Origin: Streptomyces pilosus
GTDB taxonomy: Bacteria; Actinomycetota; Actinomycetes; Streptomycetales; Streptomycetaceae
Direction: 5' to 3'
DNA length: 64,000 nucleotides
Assembly: GCF_014649835.1 (NCBI RefSeq)
Contig: NZ_BMTU01000003.1
Location: 124,001 to 188,000, forward strand
Shown: positions 54,976-63,379 of the stretch, piece by piece
Position numbering within the stretch: the first letter of the stretch is position 1
How the letters are laid out: the number at the start of each line of letters is the position of its first letter
Translations under genes and position numbers: made by a program
Notes under the pieces: generated by a model
Seen by the model: only the letters and a program-made list of their open reading frames with translations
Told to the model about the DNA's origin: nothing
Databases searched by the model: none

Positions 54976-56144
54976 ACGATGCGACGTCGACGGGCGCGGG
55001 CCACGGCCCGGTCGTGCCCGGAGGGGCCGGTGACGGCACCCGTGCGGTGCGGGCCGGGCTGCCCGAGCCGGTCAAGCACGAGCCCACCCTGCCCGGGCCG
55101 GTGTTCGCGGCCCACTTCCATCTGCCGGGCGACCCCACCGGCCCGTACACCTACGGCCGGGACGAGAACCCGACCTGGACGCTGCTCGAACGGGCCATCT
55201 CGGAGCTGGAGGCGCCCGGGCGGGACGACGTCGAGACGCTGGTGTTCGCCTCGGGCATGGCCGCGATCTCCTCGGTGCTCTTCTCCCAGCTGCGCGCCGG
55301 GGACGCCGTGGTCCTGCCGGACGACGGTTACCAGGCGCTGCCGCTGGTACGCGCGCAGCTGGAGGCGTACGGCATCGAGGTGCGCACGGCGCCCACCGGC
55401 GGTGATGCCCAGCTCGAGGTCCTCGACGGGGCGAGGCTGCTGTGGATCGAGACACCCTCCAATCCCGGCCTGGACGTGTGCGACGTGCGGCGGCTCGCCG
55501 AGGCGGCGCACGCGCAGGGCGCCCTGGTCGCCGTGGACAACACCCTCGCCACACCGCTCGGCCAGCTGCCGCTGGAGCTCGGCGCCGACTTCGCCGTGGC
55601 CAGCGGCACCAAGCAGCTCACCGGACACGGCGATGTGCTGCTGGGGTACGTCACGGGCCGCTCGGGCGAGGCGATGGCCGCCGTCCGACGCTGGCGCAAG
55701 ATCGCCGGGGCGATCCCCGGACCGATGGAGGCCTGGCTCGCGCACCGCTCGATCGCCACGCTCCAGCTGCGGGTCGACCGGCAGAACGCCACCGCTCTGA
55801 CGCTCGCCCGAGCGCTGCGGGAGCGGCCGGAGGTGACGGACCTGCGCTACCCGGGCCTGCCCGACGACCCCTCGCACAAGACCGCCTCGCTGCAGATGCG
55901 GCGCTACGGATGCGTGGTGTCCTTCACCCTGCCCTCGCGCGCGCGAGCCGACCGGTTCCTCGACGCGCTGCGACTGGTGGACGACGCGACGAGCTTCGGC
56001 GGGGTGCGGTCCACGGCCGAGCGGCGCGGGCGCTGGGGCGGGGACGCGGTCCCGGAGGGCTTCGTCCGCTTCTCCGTGGGCGCCGAGGATCCGGCGGACC
56101 TGGTGGCGGACGTGCTGCGGGCCCTGGACGCGTCAGCCGGCTGA
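54972..56144 (+). CDS. Cystathionine gamma-lyase/synthase family enzyme
   Basis: This 390-residue PLP enzyme of the Cys/Met metabolism family has PYTYGRDENPTW (the Tyr-x-Arg of the partner active site), VFASGMAAISSVLFS for the PLP phosphate, VDNTLATPLGQLPLELGAD, and the PLP lysine in ASGTKQLTGHGD. It is likely a gamma-lyase or synthase acting on cystathionine or homocysteine derivatives. Its ATG overlaps the ptpA stop by 4 bases. A strong terminator follows. Confidence 0.9.
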   Translation: MNDATSTGAGHGPVVPGGAGDGTRAVRAGLPEPVKHEPTLPGPVFAAHFHLPGDPTGPYTYGRDENPTWTLLERAISELEAPGRDDVETLVFASGMAAISSVLFSQLRAGDAVVLPDDGYQALPLVRAQLEAYGIEVRTAPTGGDAQLEVLDGARLLWIETPSNPGLDVCDVRRLAEAAHAQGALVAVDNTLATPLGQLPLELGADFAVASGTKQLTGHGDVLLGYVTGRSGEAMAAVRRWRKIAGAIPGPMEAWLAHRSIATLQLRVDRQNATALTLARALRERPEVTDLRYPGLPDDPSHKTASLQMRRYGCVVSFTLPSRARADRFLDALRLVDDATSFGGVRSTAERRGRWGGDAVPEGFVRFSVGAEDPADLVADVLRALDASAG

Positions 56145-56240
56145 CGGCCCCGGCGGCCCGGGCGCCGGCGGACGTCCGAGTGCCGGCGGGCGTCCGAGTG
56201 CCGGATGTCCGCGCGTCGGGCGGGCGTGCGTCGCGGCGGA

Positions 56241-56273
56241 CGGTCCGAGCCTCCCCCCTCGTGGCTCGGACCG
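56241..56273 (+). terminator. Terminator after the cystathionine-type gene
   Basis: A perfect 11-bp stem (CGGTCCGAGCC with GGCTCGGACCG) and an 11-base loop lie about 100 bases past the stop codon. An 18-bp direct repeat (starting GCCGGCGG) occurs twice upstream of it with one difference. Confidence 0.8.
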
Positions 56274-56355
56274 TCCTCGGTTCTGCGCGCGAAGAACCGC
56301 GCGGTCTAGGCTAGTTGACTCACTGTCAGTGTCCAATCACAGTAGCGACAGCGGC

Positions 56356-56373
56356 CTATCGACTTATTTATAG
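56356..56373 (+). promoter_or_regulatory. Candidate LysR box
   Basis: CTAT-N10-ATAG sits in an unusually AT-rich patch (CGACTTATTTATAG) about 50 bases upstream of the LysR gene and has the T-N11-A inverted-repeat form of LysR sites. It may be the autoregulatory operator and contain the -10 region. Confidence 0.45.
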
Positions 56374-56422
56374 TTGGCCGAGTCCGGACCTGCGGCGAGG
56401 GCCGAAGCGAGGAGGGTGTTCC

Positions 56423-57328
56423 GTGGATCTGGCCTTGCTGCGGACCTTCGTGACCGTGCACCGGGCCGGTTCCTTCACCCGTGCCGCCGCCCTGCTCGGG
56501 CTGTCCCAGCCGGCCGTCACCTCCCAGATCCGGACTCTGGAACGCCAGCTGGGACGCCCGCTGTTCCTGCGCCAGGCACGCGGTGTGACTCCGACGACCA
56601 TCGGCGACGAGCTCGCCCACAAGGCCGCGCCCCATCTCGACGCCCTGGTGGAGATAGCCGAGTCCGGGGTGGAGGAGGACTCCTCCTTACGGACGCTGCA
56701 CCTGGCCGGCCCTCCGGAGTTCACCGCCGAGCGGGCGCTGCCCGCGCTGACGGAGCTGACCGGGGAGGACGGCCAGGCTTTCGCCCTGCGCGCCTCCTTC
56801 GGAACGGCGGAGGAAACCCTGGAAGGGCTTGCCGCCGGGCATCATGATCTGGCCATCAGTACGGCGCGTCCCCGCGGCGCCCTGCTCACTGCGACCGCGC
56901 TCTGCGACGAGGAACACGTCCTGGTCGCCGCTCCGCGCTGGGCCGGGCGGATCGGATCCGGCACACTCCGCAGGACCGGACCGGCGGCCCTGGACCAGAT
57001 CCCGGTGGTCGAGGTCCACGAGTCACTGCCGTTCGTCTCCCGCTACTGGGCATCCGTCTTCGACTCCCGTCCGGTCGCGCCGGGCACCGTCGTCGTCCCG
57101 GATCTACGCGCGGTGCTGGCCTGTGCCACCGCGGGAGCGGGGCTTGCGGTGCTGCCCCGCTACTTGTGCACGGCCGCACTGGCCCGGGGTGAGGTGGTCG
57201 CCCTGCACGAACCGGCGGTGCCGCCGCTGCGTACCTACTTCCTGGTGGTGCGCACCGGCACGCTGGCGATGCCGCACATCGCGCGGGCCCACGCGTGGCT
57301 GGAGCGGGCGGCCGGCGACTGGTGCTGA
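56423..57328 (+). CDS. LysR-family transcriptional regulator with one TTA codon
   Basis: This 301-residue regulator starts MDLALLRTFVTVHRAGSFTR and contains the LysR helix-turn-helix AAALLGLSQPAVTSQIRTLE, followed by the effector-binding domain. GTG 56423 is fixed by GGAGG 7 bases upstream. Codon 89 (56687-56689) is TTA, so translation should depend on the bldA tRNA. No divergently transcribed target gene is present. The adjacent cystathionine-type gene and the NUDIX gene are candidates only by proximity. Confidence 0.92.
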   Translation: MDLALLRTFVTVHRAGSFTRAAALLGLSQPAVTSQIRTLERQLGRPLFLRQARGVTPTTIGDELAHKAAPHLDALVEIAESGVEEDSSLRTLHLAGPPEFTAERALPALTELTGEDGQAFALRASFGTAEETLEGLAAGHHDLAISTARPRGALLTATALCDEEHVLVAAPRWAGRIGSGTLRRTGPAALDQIPVVEVHESLPFVSRYWASVFDSRPVAPGTVVVPDLRAVLACATAGAGLAVLPRYLCTAALARGEVVALHEPAVPPLRTYFLVVRTGTLAMPHIARAHAWLERAAGDWC

Positions 57329-57380
57329 GCGGCCGGGGGCGTTCCTCGCACGGGAACCCGGCCCCGGGGCGTCACGCGAT

Positions 57381-57394
57381 GTTTCACGTGGAAC
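57381..57394. promoter_or_regulatory. parS variant
   Basis: GTTTCACGTGGAAC differs from the parS palindrome at one base (A to G at position 11). It lies 22 bases ahead of the NUDIX ATG. Confidence 0.8.
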
Positions 57395-57415
57395 AAGCCG
57401 GGCCACATTTTCCCC

Positions 57416-57898
57416 ATGACCGTCCGACCCGTGGTCAAGCGCACCGCCCGAGCCGTCCTGCTGGACGGCGAGCACCTGATCCTGATCAAGCGCACCAAAC
57501 CCGGCATGGATCCGTACTGGGTCACCCCGGGCGGCGGGGTGGAGCCCGGGGACTCGACCGTCGTGGACGCCCTGCACCGTGAGGTGTACGAGGAACTCGG
57601 TGCGAAGATCGCCGATGTGGTGCCCTGTTTCGTCGACACCGTGGAACACATCGGCGAGGACGGCGGCGCCACCGGGGTGAAGGTGCAGCACTTCTTCGTC
57701 TGCCGCCTGGAGTCCATGGACCTGTCCCTACGGCACGGTCCGGAGGTCGACGAACCCATCGGCGAGTACGAGATCGTCCACGTGCCGTTCACCCGTGTCG
57801 GCATCGCCTCCGTCCATCTCGTGCCGCTGTCCCTGCGGCACTATCTGGACGGCAACATCGAGGGCGTGCGCGCCATGCACGCACCCGATCTGGGCTGA
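57416..57898 (+). CDS. NUDIX hydrolase
   Basis: This 160-residue hydrolase has the NUDIX box GGGVEPGDSTVVDALHREVY followed by EELG (G-x5-E-x7-REVxEELG) near residues 40-62. It cleaves a nucleoside diphosphate linked to another moiety. The exact substrate is unknown, and an MTH1/ADP-ribose type is possible. ATG 57416 is likely. It follows a parS variant. Confidence 0.9.
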   Translation: MTVRPVVKRTARAVLLDGEHLILIKRTKPGMDPYWVTPGGGVEPGDSTVVDALHREVYEELGAKIADVVPCFVDTVEHIGEDGGATGVKVQHFFVCRLESMDLSLRHGPEVDEPIGEYEIVHVPFTRVGIASVHLVPLSLRHYLDGNIEGVRAMHAPDLG

Positions 57899-57975
57899 CC
57901 CGCTTGGCCGAAAGCCCGCACGAGTCTGCTCAATCGGGTGGACGCCGCAGCCTCCCGTCGGACAGCCTGACCTGC

Positions 57976-58842
57976 GTGTCGACACCTTCCCTTGACTCCC
58001 TGCCCATCCGCCGTCTGACGCTCCGCGATCTCACCGCCTGCGCCGACTTGTCCGAGGACCGGGGGTGGCCACGGGAGGAGCACAAGTGGGGTCTCCTCCT
58101 CGCGGCCGGGAAGGGCTACGGCATCGACGACCCCGGCGGTGGTCTGGTGGCCGCCTGCGTCGTCACCGCGTACGGACCGCAGGAGCAGCCCTCTCTCGCG
58201 GCCATCGGCATGGTCCTGGTCGCCGGTCGGTACGCGCGCCGGGGTGTGGGACGCCGGTTGATGCGCCATGTCGTCGCCGCGATGGGCACCACTCCTCTCA
58301 CCCTGCACGCCACCGAGTTCGGCCGGCCGCTCTACGAGGAGCTCGGGTTCAAGACCACCGGCCGTGCCGAGATGCTGCGGGGCCGCTTCGTTCCCCCGGC
58401 CGTCCTGCCGGAGGTCGCCACCCGTGCCGCCACCGCGGAGGACCTGCCGGCGATCCTCCGGCTCGACGAGGAAGTGTTCGGAGCGGACCGGACACACATC
58501 GTCACCCGGCTGCCCGCCTTCGCCGACCTGCTGCGCGTCGCCGAGGCGGATGGGCGGCTGACCGGCTACGCGGCTGCCTGGCCCAACATGGACACCCATG
58601 TGGTGGGACCGCTGATCGCCCGTGACACCGAGACCGCCAAGGCGCTCATCGCCTCGCTCGCCGCGCACACCGGCCGGCCGCTGCGCACCGACATCGACGT
58701 GCGGCACGGCGAGCTGCTGGGCTGGGCGAAGGAGCACGGGCTGGCGTCCGTGGCGTTCAACGCCGTCATGACGTACGGGATCACGGAGCTGCCCGGGGAC
58801 GGGAGCCGGCGGTTCGCCCCGGTGACGGTCGCGGCGGGCTGA
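57976..58842 (+). CDS. GNAT acetyltransferase with two GNAT-like domains
   Basis: This protein of about 288 residues has an N-terminal GNAT domain with acetyl-CoA loop AGRYARRGVGRRLM and LYEELGFKTTGRAEM, then a second weaker GNAT-like fold (about 140-288). The two-domain layout is common in Streptomyces acetyltransferases with unknown substrates. The start GTG 57976 is tentative because no strong ribosome-binding site is seen, and TTG 57904 is in frame. Confidence 0.85.
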   Translation: MSTPSLDSLPIRRLTLRDLTACADLSEDRGWPREEHKWGLLLAAGKGYGIDDPGGGLVAACVVTAYGPQEQPSLAAIGMVLVAGRYARRGVGRRLMRHVVAAMGTTPLTLHATEFGRPLYEELGFKTTGRAEMLRGRFVPPAVLPEVATRAATAEDLPAILRLDEEVFGADRTHIVTRLPAFADLLRVAEADGRLTGYAAAWPNMDTHVVGPLIARDTETAKALIASLAAHTGRPLRTDIDVRHGELLGWAKEHGLASVAFNAVMTYGITELPGDGSRRFAPVTVAAG

Positions 58843-58855
58843 CACGGGCGACAGC

Positions 58856-58889
58856 GCGATGCCGGCCCCGTGACCGGGGCCGGCATCGC
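58856..58889. terminator. Strong bidirectional terminator
   Basis: A perfect 15-bp stem (GCGATGCCGGCCCCG with CGGGGCCGGCATCGC) and a TGAC loop lie between the convergent GNAT and HbpS-like genes. Confidence 0.9.
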
Positions 58890-58908
58890 GCTGTGTGTAC
58901 GGCCTTCG

Positions 58909-59331
58909 TCAGACGAGGGAGGCCACGGCGGCCGTGGCGAAGGCGTGGTCCTGCTCCGGGGCACCGCCGCCGACACCGATCGCACCGATCAGCCGGCCGT
59001 CGCGCCGGACCGGCACCCCGCCGGCGATGAACAGCAGCGGCCGGTCGAGTGCGGTGGGCAGGGTGTGGAAGAGGCCACCGGGCTGTACGGCATCCACCAG
59101 TTCGGTGGTGGGTGCGTTCAGCTGGAGCGCGGTGTACGCCTTGCGGGTGCTGGTCTCCCCCGAGATCAGCACCGCGCGGTCGTCCCGGCGGAAGGTCAGC
59201 AGGTGCCCGCCGGCGTCGAGCACGGTGACGCTGACGGTGACCCCGGCCGCTTCGGCGGCCTCGCGTGCGGCCGTGACGAGGTGCTCGGCGTCCGCGGTGG
59301 TCAGGGGGGCGACAGCGGTGGCGGTGTGCAT
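58909..59331 (-). CDS. GlcG/HbpS-family protein
   Basis: This 140-residue protein matches the GlcG/HbpS fold: LTTADAEHLVTAAREAAEAAG, TVLDAGGHLLTFRRDD, the small-residue loop IAGGVPVRRDGRLIGAIGVGGG and a final EQDHAFATAAVASL helix. HbpS of Streptomyces reticuli is a secreted haem-binding redox sensor, but this copy has no signal peptide. It may bind haem, cobalamin or glycolate-related ligands, which is inferred. ATG 59331 has AAGGAG 7 bases upstream. The MFS pump gene precedes it on the same strand by 89 bases. Confidence 0.85.
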   Translation of the reverse strand: MHTATAVAPLTTADAEHLVTAAREAAEAAGVTVSVTVLDAGGHLLTFRRDDRAVLISGETSTRKAYTALQLNAPTTELVDAVQPGGLFHTLPTALDRPLLFIAGGVPVRRDGRLIGAIGVGGGAPEQDHAFATAAVASLV

Positions 59332-59420
59332 GGGGTTTCTCCTTGCGGTGCGGGGGGTGTCGGTCGTTGCGGGGGCGGCGCGGGAGTGCGGGGACGGCCC
59401 CGCACTGCCGGTGCCGGGAG

Positions 59421-60629
59421 TCAGTGAGTGATCGCGGTCGGCCGCTCGGTGGATACGGGCTCACCGGGCGCGGTACCGGGCGCTTCTGTGCGGCGTTCGA
59501 GAGCGGCCGAGACGAAGGCGAGCACCAGGGCGGCCGCGGCGAGGGCGGCACCGACCCAGTTGGGAGCCGTGTAGCCCAGCCCGGCGGCGATCACCAGCCC
59601 GCCGAGCCAGGCGGACAGCGCGTTGCCGAGGTTGAAGGCGCCGATGTTGAGGGCCGAGGCCAGGGTGGGGGCACCGTGGGCCTGGTCCAGGACCCGCTTC
59701 TGCAGCGGCGGCACCGTGGCGAACCCCAGGGCTCCGACCAGGGTGATGGTGACGGCGGCGGCGAGTTTGTGGTGCGCGGTCAGGGTGAAGAGCGCGAGGA
59801 CGACGGCGAGGGCGCCCAGGGACACGTACAGCATGGGCATCAGGGCGCGGTCGGCGTACCGGCCGCCGACGATGTTGCCGCCGACCATGCCGAGGCCGAA
59901 GAGGACGAGCAGCCAGGTGACGGAGCCGTCGGCGAAGCCGGCGACCTGCGTCATCATCGGCGCGATGTAGGTGATCGCGGCGAAGACCCCGCCGAAACCG
60001 AGGACCGTCATCGCCATGGCGAGCAGCACCTGGGCGTTCTTCAGGGCGGCCAGCTCGTGGCGCAGGCGTACGCCCTCGGGCTTGGGCATGTCGGGGACGA
60101 GTTTGGCGACACCGGCCAGGCCGACGACGCCGAGGGCGGCGACGATGCCGAAGGTGACGCGCCAGCCGGCGGACTGGCCGACGAGCGTGCCCAGCGGGAC
60201 GCCGACGACGTTGGCGACGGTCAGTCCGGTGAACATCGAGGCGATGGCTCCCGCCCGCTTGTCCGGAGCGACGAGATCGGCCGCGACGACCGAGCCGATG
60301 CCGAAGAAGGCGCCGTGGGTCAGGGAGGCGACCACCCGTCCGGTCAGCATGAGGCCGAAGGACGGAGCCAGGGCCGAGAGGAGGTTCCCGACGACGAACA
60401 GTCCCATCAGCAGCATCAGCATCCGCTTGCGCGAGATCCTGGTGCCGAGCGCGGTCATCACCGGGGCGCCGAGCATGACGCCCAGCGCGTAGCCGGTGAC
60501 CAGGTAGCCGGCGGTGGGGATGGAGACACCGAAGTCGGCCGCGACCTCGGGCAGCAAGCCCATGATCACGAACTCCGTGGTTCCGATCCCGAAGGCCCCG
60601 ATCGCGAGGGCCACGAGCGCGAGAGGCAT
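59421..60629 (-). CDS. MFS transporter (DHA1-type drug efflux family)
   Basis: This 402-residue major facilitator has 12 helices. It starts ALVALAIGAFGIGTTEFVIMG, with motif D2-like ELxxx-type region TTEFVIMGLLPEVAADFGVS, motif A LGTRISRKRMLMLLMG and motif C in LFAGxGxxxGP-type position. Relatives include arabinose/chloramphenicol-type exporters. It is divergent from the MarR gene, the common arrangement for a MarR-controlled drug pump. The HbpS-like gene follows and is probably co-transcribed. Confidence 0.92.
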   Translation of the reverse strand: MPLALVALAIGAFGIGTTEFVIMGLLPEVAADFGVSIPTAGYLVTGYALGVMLGAPVMTALGTRISRKRMLMLLMGLFVVGNLLSALAPSFGLMLTGRVVASLTHGAFFGIGSVVAADLVAPDKRAGAIASMFTGLTVANVVGVPLGTLVGQSAGWRVTFGIVAALGVVGLAGVAKLVPDMPKPEGVRLRHELAALKNAQVLLAMAMTVLGFGGVFAAITYIAPMMTQVAGFADGSVTWLLVLFGLGMVGGNIVGGRYADRALMPMLYVSLGALAVVLALFTLTAHHKLAAAVTITLVGALGFATVPPLQKRVLDQAHGAPTLASALNIGAFNLGNALSAWLGGLVIAAGLGYTAPNWVGAALAAAALVLAFVSAALERRTEAPGTAPGEPVSTERPTAITH

Positions 60630-60771
60630 GGCGGTAACAGACCTTCCAACGATTGCGTGAGCGCTTTACGTGCTCAGACAATAGTTGCATGCGCGGGTTA
60701 GTTGCAAGCGACGTCTATTGCGGACGTGCTCTACCCTGGTGTGCAGGAGCTCCTGGACGGAGGAATGGCCC
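60630..60771. promoter_or_regulatory. Divergent MFS/MarR promoter with candidate MarR sites
   Basis: An 11-bp direct repeat with one difference (AGTTGCATGCG at 60683-60693, AGTTGCAAGCG at 60700-60710) is flanked by the inverted pair CAATAG (60679-60684) and CTATTG (60715-60720). The symmetry and the AT-rich half-sites suit MarR dimers controlling both genes. Confidence 0.5.
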
Positions 60772-61236
60772 ATGACAGCCAAGGACCCAGCACTCACCGC
60801 CCTCGCTCAGGGGTGGTGCGCACTCTCCCTGCTGCACGGGAGGATCGAGGCCCACATCGAGCGCGCCCTCCAGGCCCGTCACGACCTGAGCGTGCGGGAG
60901 TACTCCCTGCTCGACGTCCTGAGCCGTCAGCATGACGACGAGGGCGGTCACCTGCAGATGAAGCAGGTCGCCGACGCTGTCGTTCTCAGCCAGAGCGCCA
61001 CCACCCGCCTGGTCACCCGGCTCGAGGACCGCGGGCTCCTGGAGCGCTATCTGTGCCCCACCGACCGGCGGGGCATCTACACCAATGTCACCGAAGCGGG
61101 TCTCGAGCTGCTGGAAGCGGCACGGCCGACCAATGACGCCGCCCTGCGGGAGGCCCTCGACGCAGCCGCGGGCAACCCGGAGCTGGCCCCGCTGGTCAGG
61201 GCCGTGGAAACCCTGAAGGCCCCTGTGCCCGCCTAG
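60772..61236 (+). CDS. MarR-family transcriptional regulator
   Basis: This 154-residue regulator has the winged-helix domain: REYSLLDVLSRQHDDEGGHLQ, MKQVADAVVLSQSATTRLVT for the recognition helix, and the wing LLERYLCPTDRRGIYTNVT. ATG 60772 is fixed by GGAGG 8 bases upstream. It probably represses the divergent MFS pump and itself, with a phenolic or drug ligand releasing it. A GNAT gene follows within 10 bases. Confidence 0.92.
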   Translation: MTAKDPALTALAQGWCALSLLHGRIEAHIERALQARHDLSVREYSLLDVLSRQHDDEGGHLQMKQVADAVVLSQSATTRLVTRLEDRGLLERYLCPTDRRGIYTNVTEAGLELLEAARPTNDAALREALDAAAGNPELAPLVRAVETLKAPVPA

Positions 61237-61245
61237 AGTGCGGGC

Positions 61246-61698
61246 ATGGGAGATCTTGAGATACGGGCCGCGGTCGCCGACGACCTTCCCGCGATCGTCG
61301 GCATGCTCGCGGACGACCCCCTGGGTGCGCAGCGCGAGTCGCCGGACGACCTCGTCCCCTATGCGACCGCCCTGGAGCGGCTCAGCACCGATCCGAACCA
61401 GCACCTGGTCGTCGCGGTCCGCGAGGGACGCGTCGTCGGCACGCTGCAGCTGACGATCGTTCCGGGACTGTCCCGCCGCGGCTCCACGCGCTCCATCGTC
61501 GAAGGTGTCCGCGTCCACGCGGATGAGCGCGGCAGTGGCCTGGGCACCCGGCTCATCGAGTGGGCGATCGAAACGTCCCGCCACGAGGGCTGCCGACTCG
61601 TCCAGTTGACGTCCGACAACACCCGCACCGATGCCCATCGGTTCTACGAGCGGCTCGGCTTCACGGCCTCCCATGTGGGATTCAAGCTGCCGCTGTGA
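61246..61698 (+). CDS. GNAT-family N-acetyltransferase
   Basis: This 150-residue acetyltransferase has motif A GVRVHADERGSGLGTRLIEW (R/Q-x-x-G-x-G/A in ERGSGLG) and motif B DAHRFYERLGFTASHVG. It lies 10 bases after MarR and is probably co-transcribed, so it may inactivate the compound that the MFS pump exports, by inference. It resembles aminoglycoside/toxin or small-amine acetyltransferases only generally. Confidence 0.88.
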   Translation: MGDLEIRAAVADDLPAIVGMLADDPLGAQRESPDDLVPYATALERLSTDPNQHLVVAVREGRVVGTLQLTIVPGLSRRGSTRSIVEGVRVHADERGSGLGTRLIEWAIETSRHEGCRLVQLTSDNTRTDAHRFYERLGFTASHVGFKLPL

Positions 61699-61710
61699 CA
61701 CCCCCGTGGG

Positions 61711-61734
61711 GCCGTGTTCCACGTGAAACACGGC
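61711..61734. terminator. Terminator stem containing a parS variant
   Basis: GCCGTGTT and AACACGGC form an 8-bp perfect stem around CCACGTGA. The inner 14 bases (61716-61729, GTTCCACGTGAAAC) match parS except for one base. It lies between two convergent stop codons. Confidence 0.8.
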
Positions 61735-61758
61735 TCCCCGGGGAGCGGTGACGCAGTG

Positions 61759-63144
61759 TCAGCCGATGCCTCGCCACCCCTCGGGGTCCACTCCGCCCGG
61801 CACCGGGCTCCCCTCCTCGTACGGCTGGCGCGTGAACACGAACGAGCCGACGTCGAGATGGCTCACCGCTCCGTCCGGCCGCCGTACGGGCATCAGGTGC
61901 TCACCGGCGTAGTACCCCTCCAGGCCTGTCCACGTCCCGTCCCCGTTCGCGCGGAAACGTGAGCGACGCCCCTTCCCGGACAGCGGCTCCAGGGAGACGA
62001 GACCGTCGGCGGTGAGCCTGAGGGCGAAGGCGTACGTGCCCCAGTACCACTGGCCCACCAGCTCCAGCGACGCGGGATCCGCCTCGCGCAACGGCTTCCA
62101 GGGCGCGGGGACGCGCGGTTCCGCCTGGGCGACGATCCCGACCAGGTCGGCGGCGATCGTGAACGGCGCGGGCCCGGACGTGCAGTTGGCGAGCACGACC
62201 GCACTCACGTCGTCCGCCATGCTGGTCGTCAGGCAGGCGAGGAAGCCCGGGAGCGATCCGGTGTGCCCGACGAGAGCCCGTCCCTTCTGGTGACGGAGCT
62301 CCAGGCCCAGACAGTACGCGTAGCCGTCGGTCACGTCCGTCGCCTCGGCCGGTGCCGCCGGCGTCCTCATCTCCCGCAGCGACTCCACGCCCAGCACCTT
62401 CTCGTCCCCCCGGGCCAGGAAGGCCGCGAAGCGCGCCAGGTCACCCGCTGTGGACCACAGTTGCCCGGCGGGTGCCATCAGGCCGAGGTCCTCCAGAGGT
62501 TCGGGCAGCATCACGTCCGCCCACGGATGCACCGCCCAGCCACCCGCGTGCGGCGCGACCGGGCCCGTGCTCGTACGCTCCAGGCCCAGCGGCTCGAGCA
62601 CCTCCCGTCGCAGGACGTCCTCCCAGCGGGCACCCCGGAGCTTCGCGACCAGGGCGCCGAGCAACGCGTATCCGGGGTTCGAGTAGTGGAAGCGCCTGCC
62701 CTTGGGATGTACCAGCGGCCGCGGACCCAGCACCTCGTCCAGGTCCGTCCGAAGCGCCCCGGGCGTCCGCTCCCACCAGGGTCCCGGCGTCTCCGCGGCC
62801 AGCCCGCCGCTGTGCGAGAGCAGCTCGGCGACGGTCACCTCGCCCACACCCGTTCCCGGCAGGTGTTTCTCCAACGGGTCGGAGAGCTCCAGCACGCCCT
62901 CGTCGCGCAGCCGCAGCACCAGAACAGCCGTGAACGTCTTGGTGATCGACCCGATCCGGTACTGCACGTCCTCGTCCGGGGCATGCCCCTCCATCGAGGT
63001 CCGTGCCCCGGTCCACACCGTCCTCCCGCCCCGCACCACGGCCGCGACCAGCGAAGGCGTCCGTCCTTCGCTCTGCGCCACGGCGATCCGGTGCAGCAGG
63101 GCACGCCGCGTTCCGGGCAGCAGCTCTTCCTCAGCGATCGTCAT
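61759..63144 (-). CDS. Beta-lactamase-family serine hydrolase
   Basis: This 461-residue protein has the penicillin-recognising fold of class C beta-lactamases, DD-peptidases and esterases. The catalytic SxxK is GSITK (Ser66, Lys69), YxN is YSN in FHYSNPGYALLG, and the third box is HTG in LVGHTGSLPG. There is no signal peptide, so it is probably a cytoplasmic esterase or peptidase rather than a resistance enzyme. The last 100 residues form an extra beta-rich domain (WYWGTYAFALRLTADG). ATG 63144 is chosen, and upstream frames are Arg/Pro-rich and unlikely. Confidence 0.88.
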   Translation of the reverse strand: MTIAEEELLPGTRRALLHRIAVAQSEGRTPSLVAAVVRGGRTVWTGARTSMEGHAPDEDVQYRIGSITKTFTAVLVLRLRDEGVLELSDPLEKHLPGTGVGEVTVAELLSHSGGLAAETPGPWWERTPGALRTDLDEVLGPRPLVHPKGRRFHYSNPGYALLGALVAKLRGARWEDVLRREVLEPLGLERTSTGPVAPHAGGWAVHPWADVMLPEPLEDLGLMAPAGQLWSTAGDLARFAAFLARGDEKVLGVESLREMRTPAAPAEATDVTDGYAYCLGLELRHQKGRALVGHTGSLPGFLACLTTSMADDVSAVVLANCTSGPAPFTIAADLVGIVAQAEPRVPAPWKPLREADPASLELVGQWYWGTYAFALRLTADGLVSLEPLSGKGRRSRFRANGDGTWTGLEGYYAGEHLMPVRRPDGAVSHLDVGSFVFTRQPYEEGSPVPGGVDPEGWRGIG

Positions 63145-63379
63145 GCCCCCAGTCCAGCACGGCCGGCGGACGGGCGGTGGTGACCGGTGGGGGCTCACCG
63201 CTCGTGACTGTCCACCGTGCCCGACCCGCGGGAGGGGGGCCGCTTGCCCGCACCCACCGCCTGCACCACGCTGAACACCGAGCATGAGGACCACCGGCGA
63301 GCCCGGACCGCACGCAGCGATGAGTTTCCCGCGCCGCACCGGTCTGTACGCCGGACACCCACGGACGGAAGGCCGGCTT

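Noticed and set aside
61759..63144. Antibiotic-resistance beta-lactamase
   Set aside because: The SxxK, YxN and HTG motifs are shared with esterases and peptidases. There is no export signal, and the extra C-terminal domain argues for another role.
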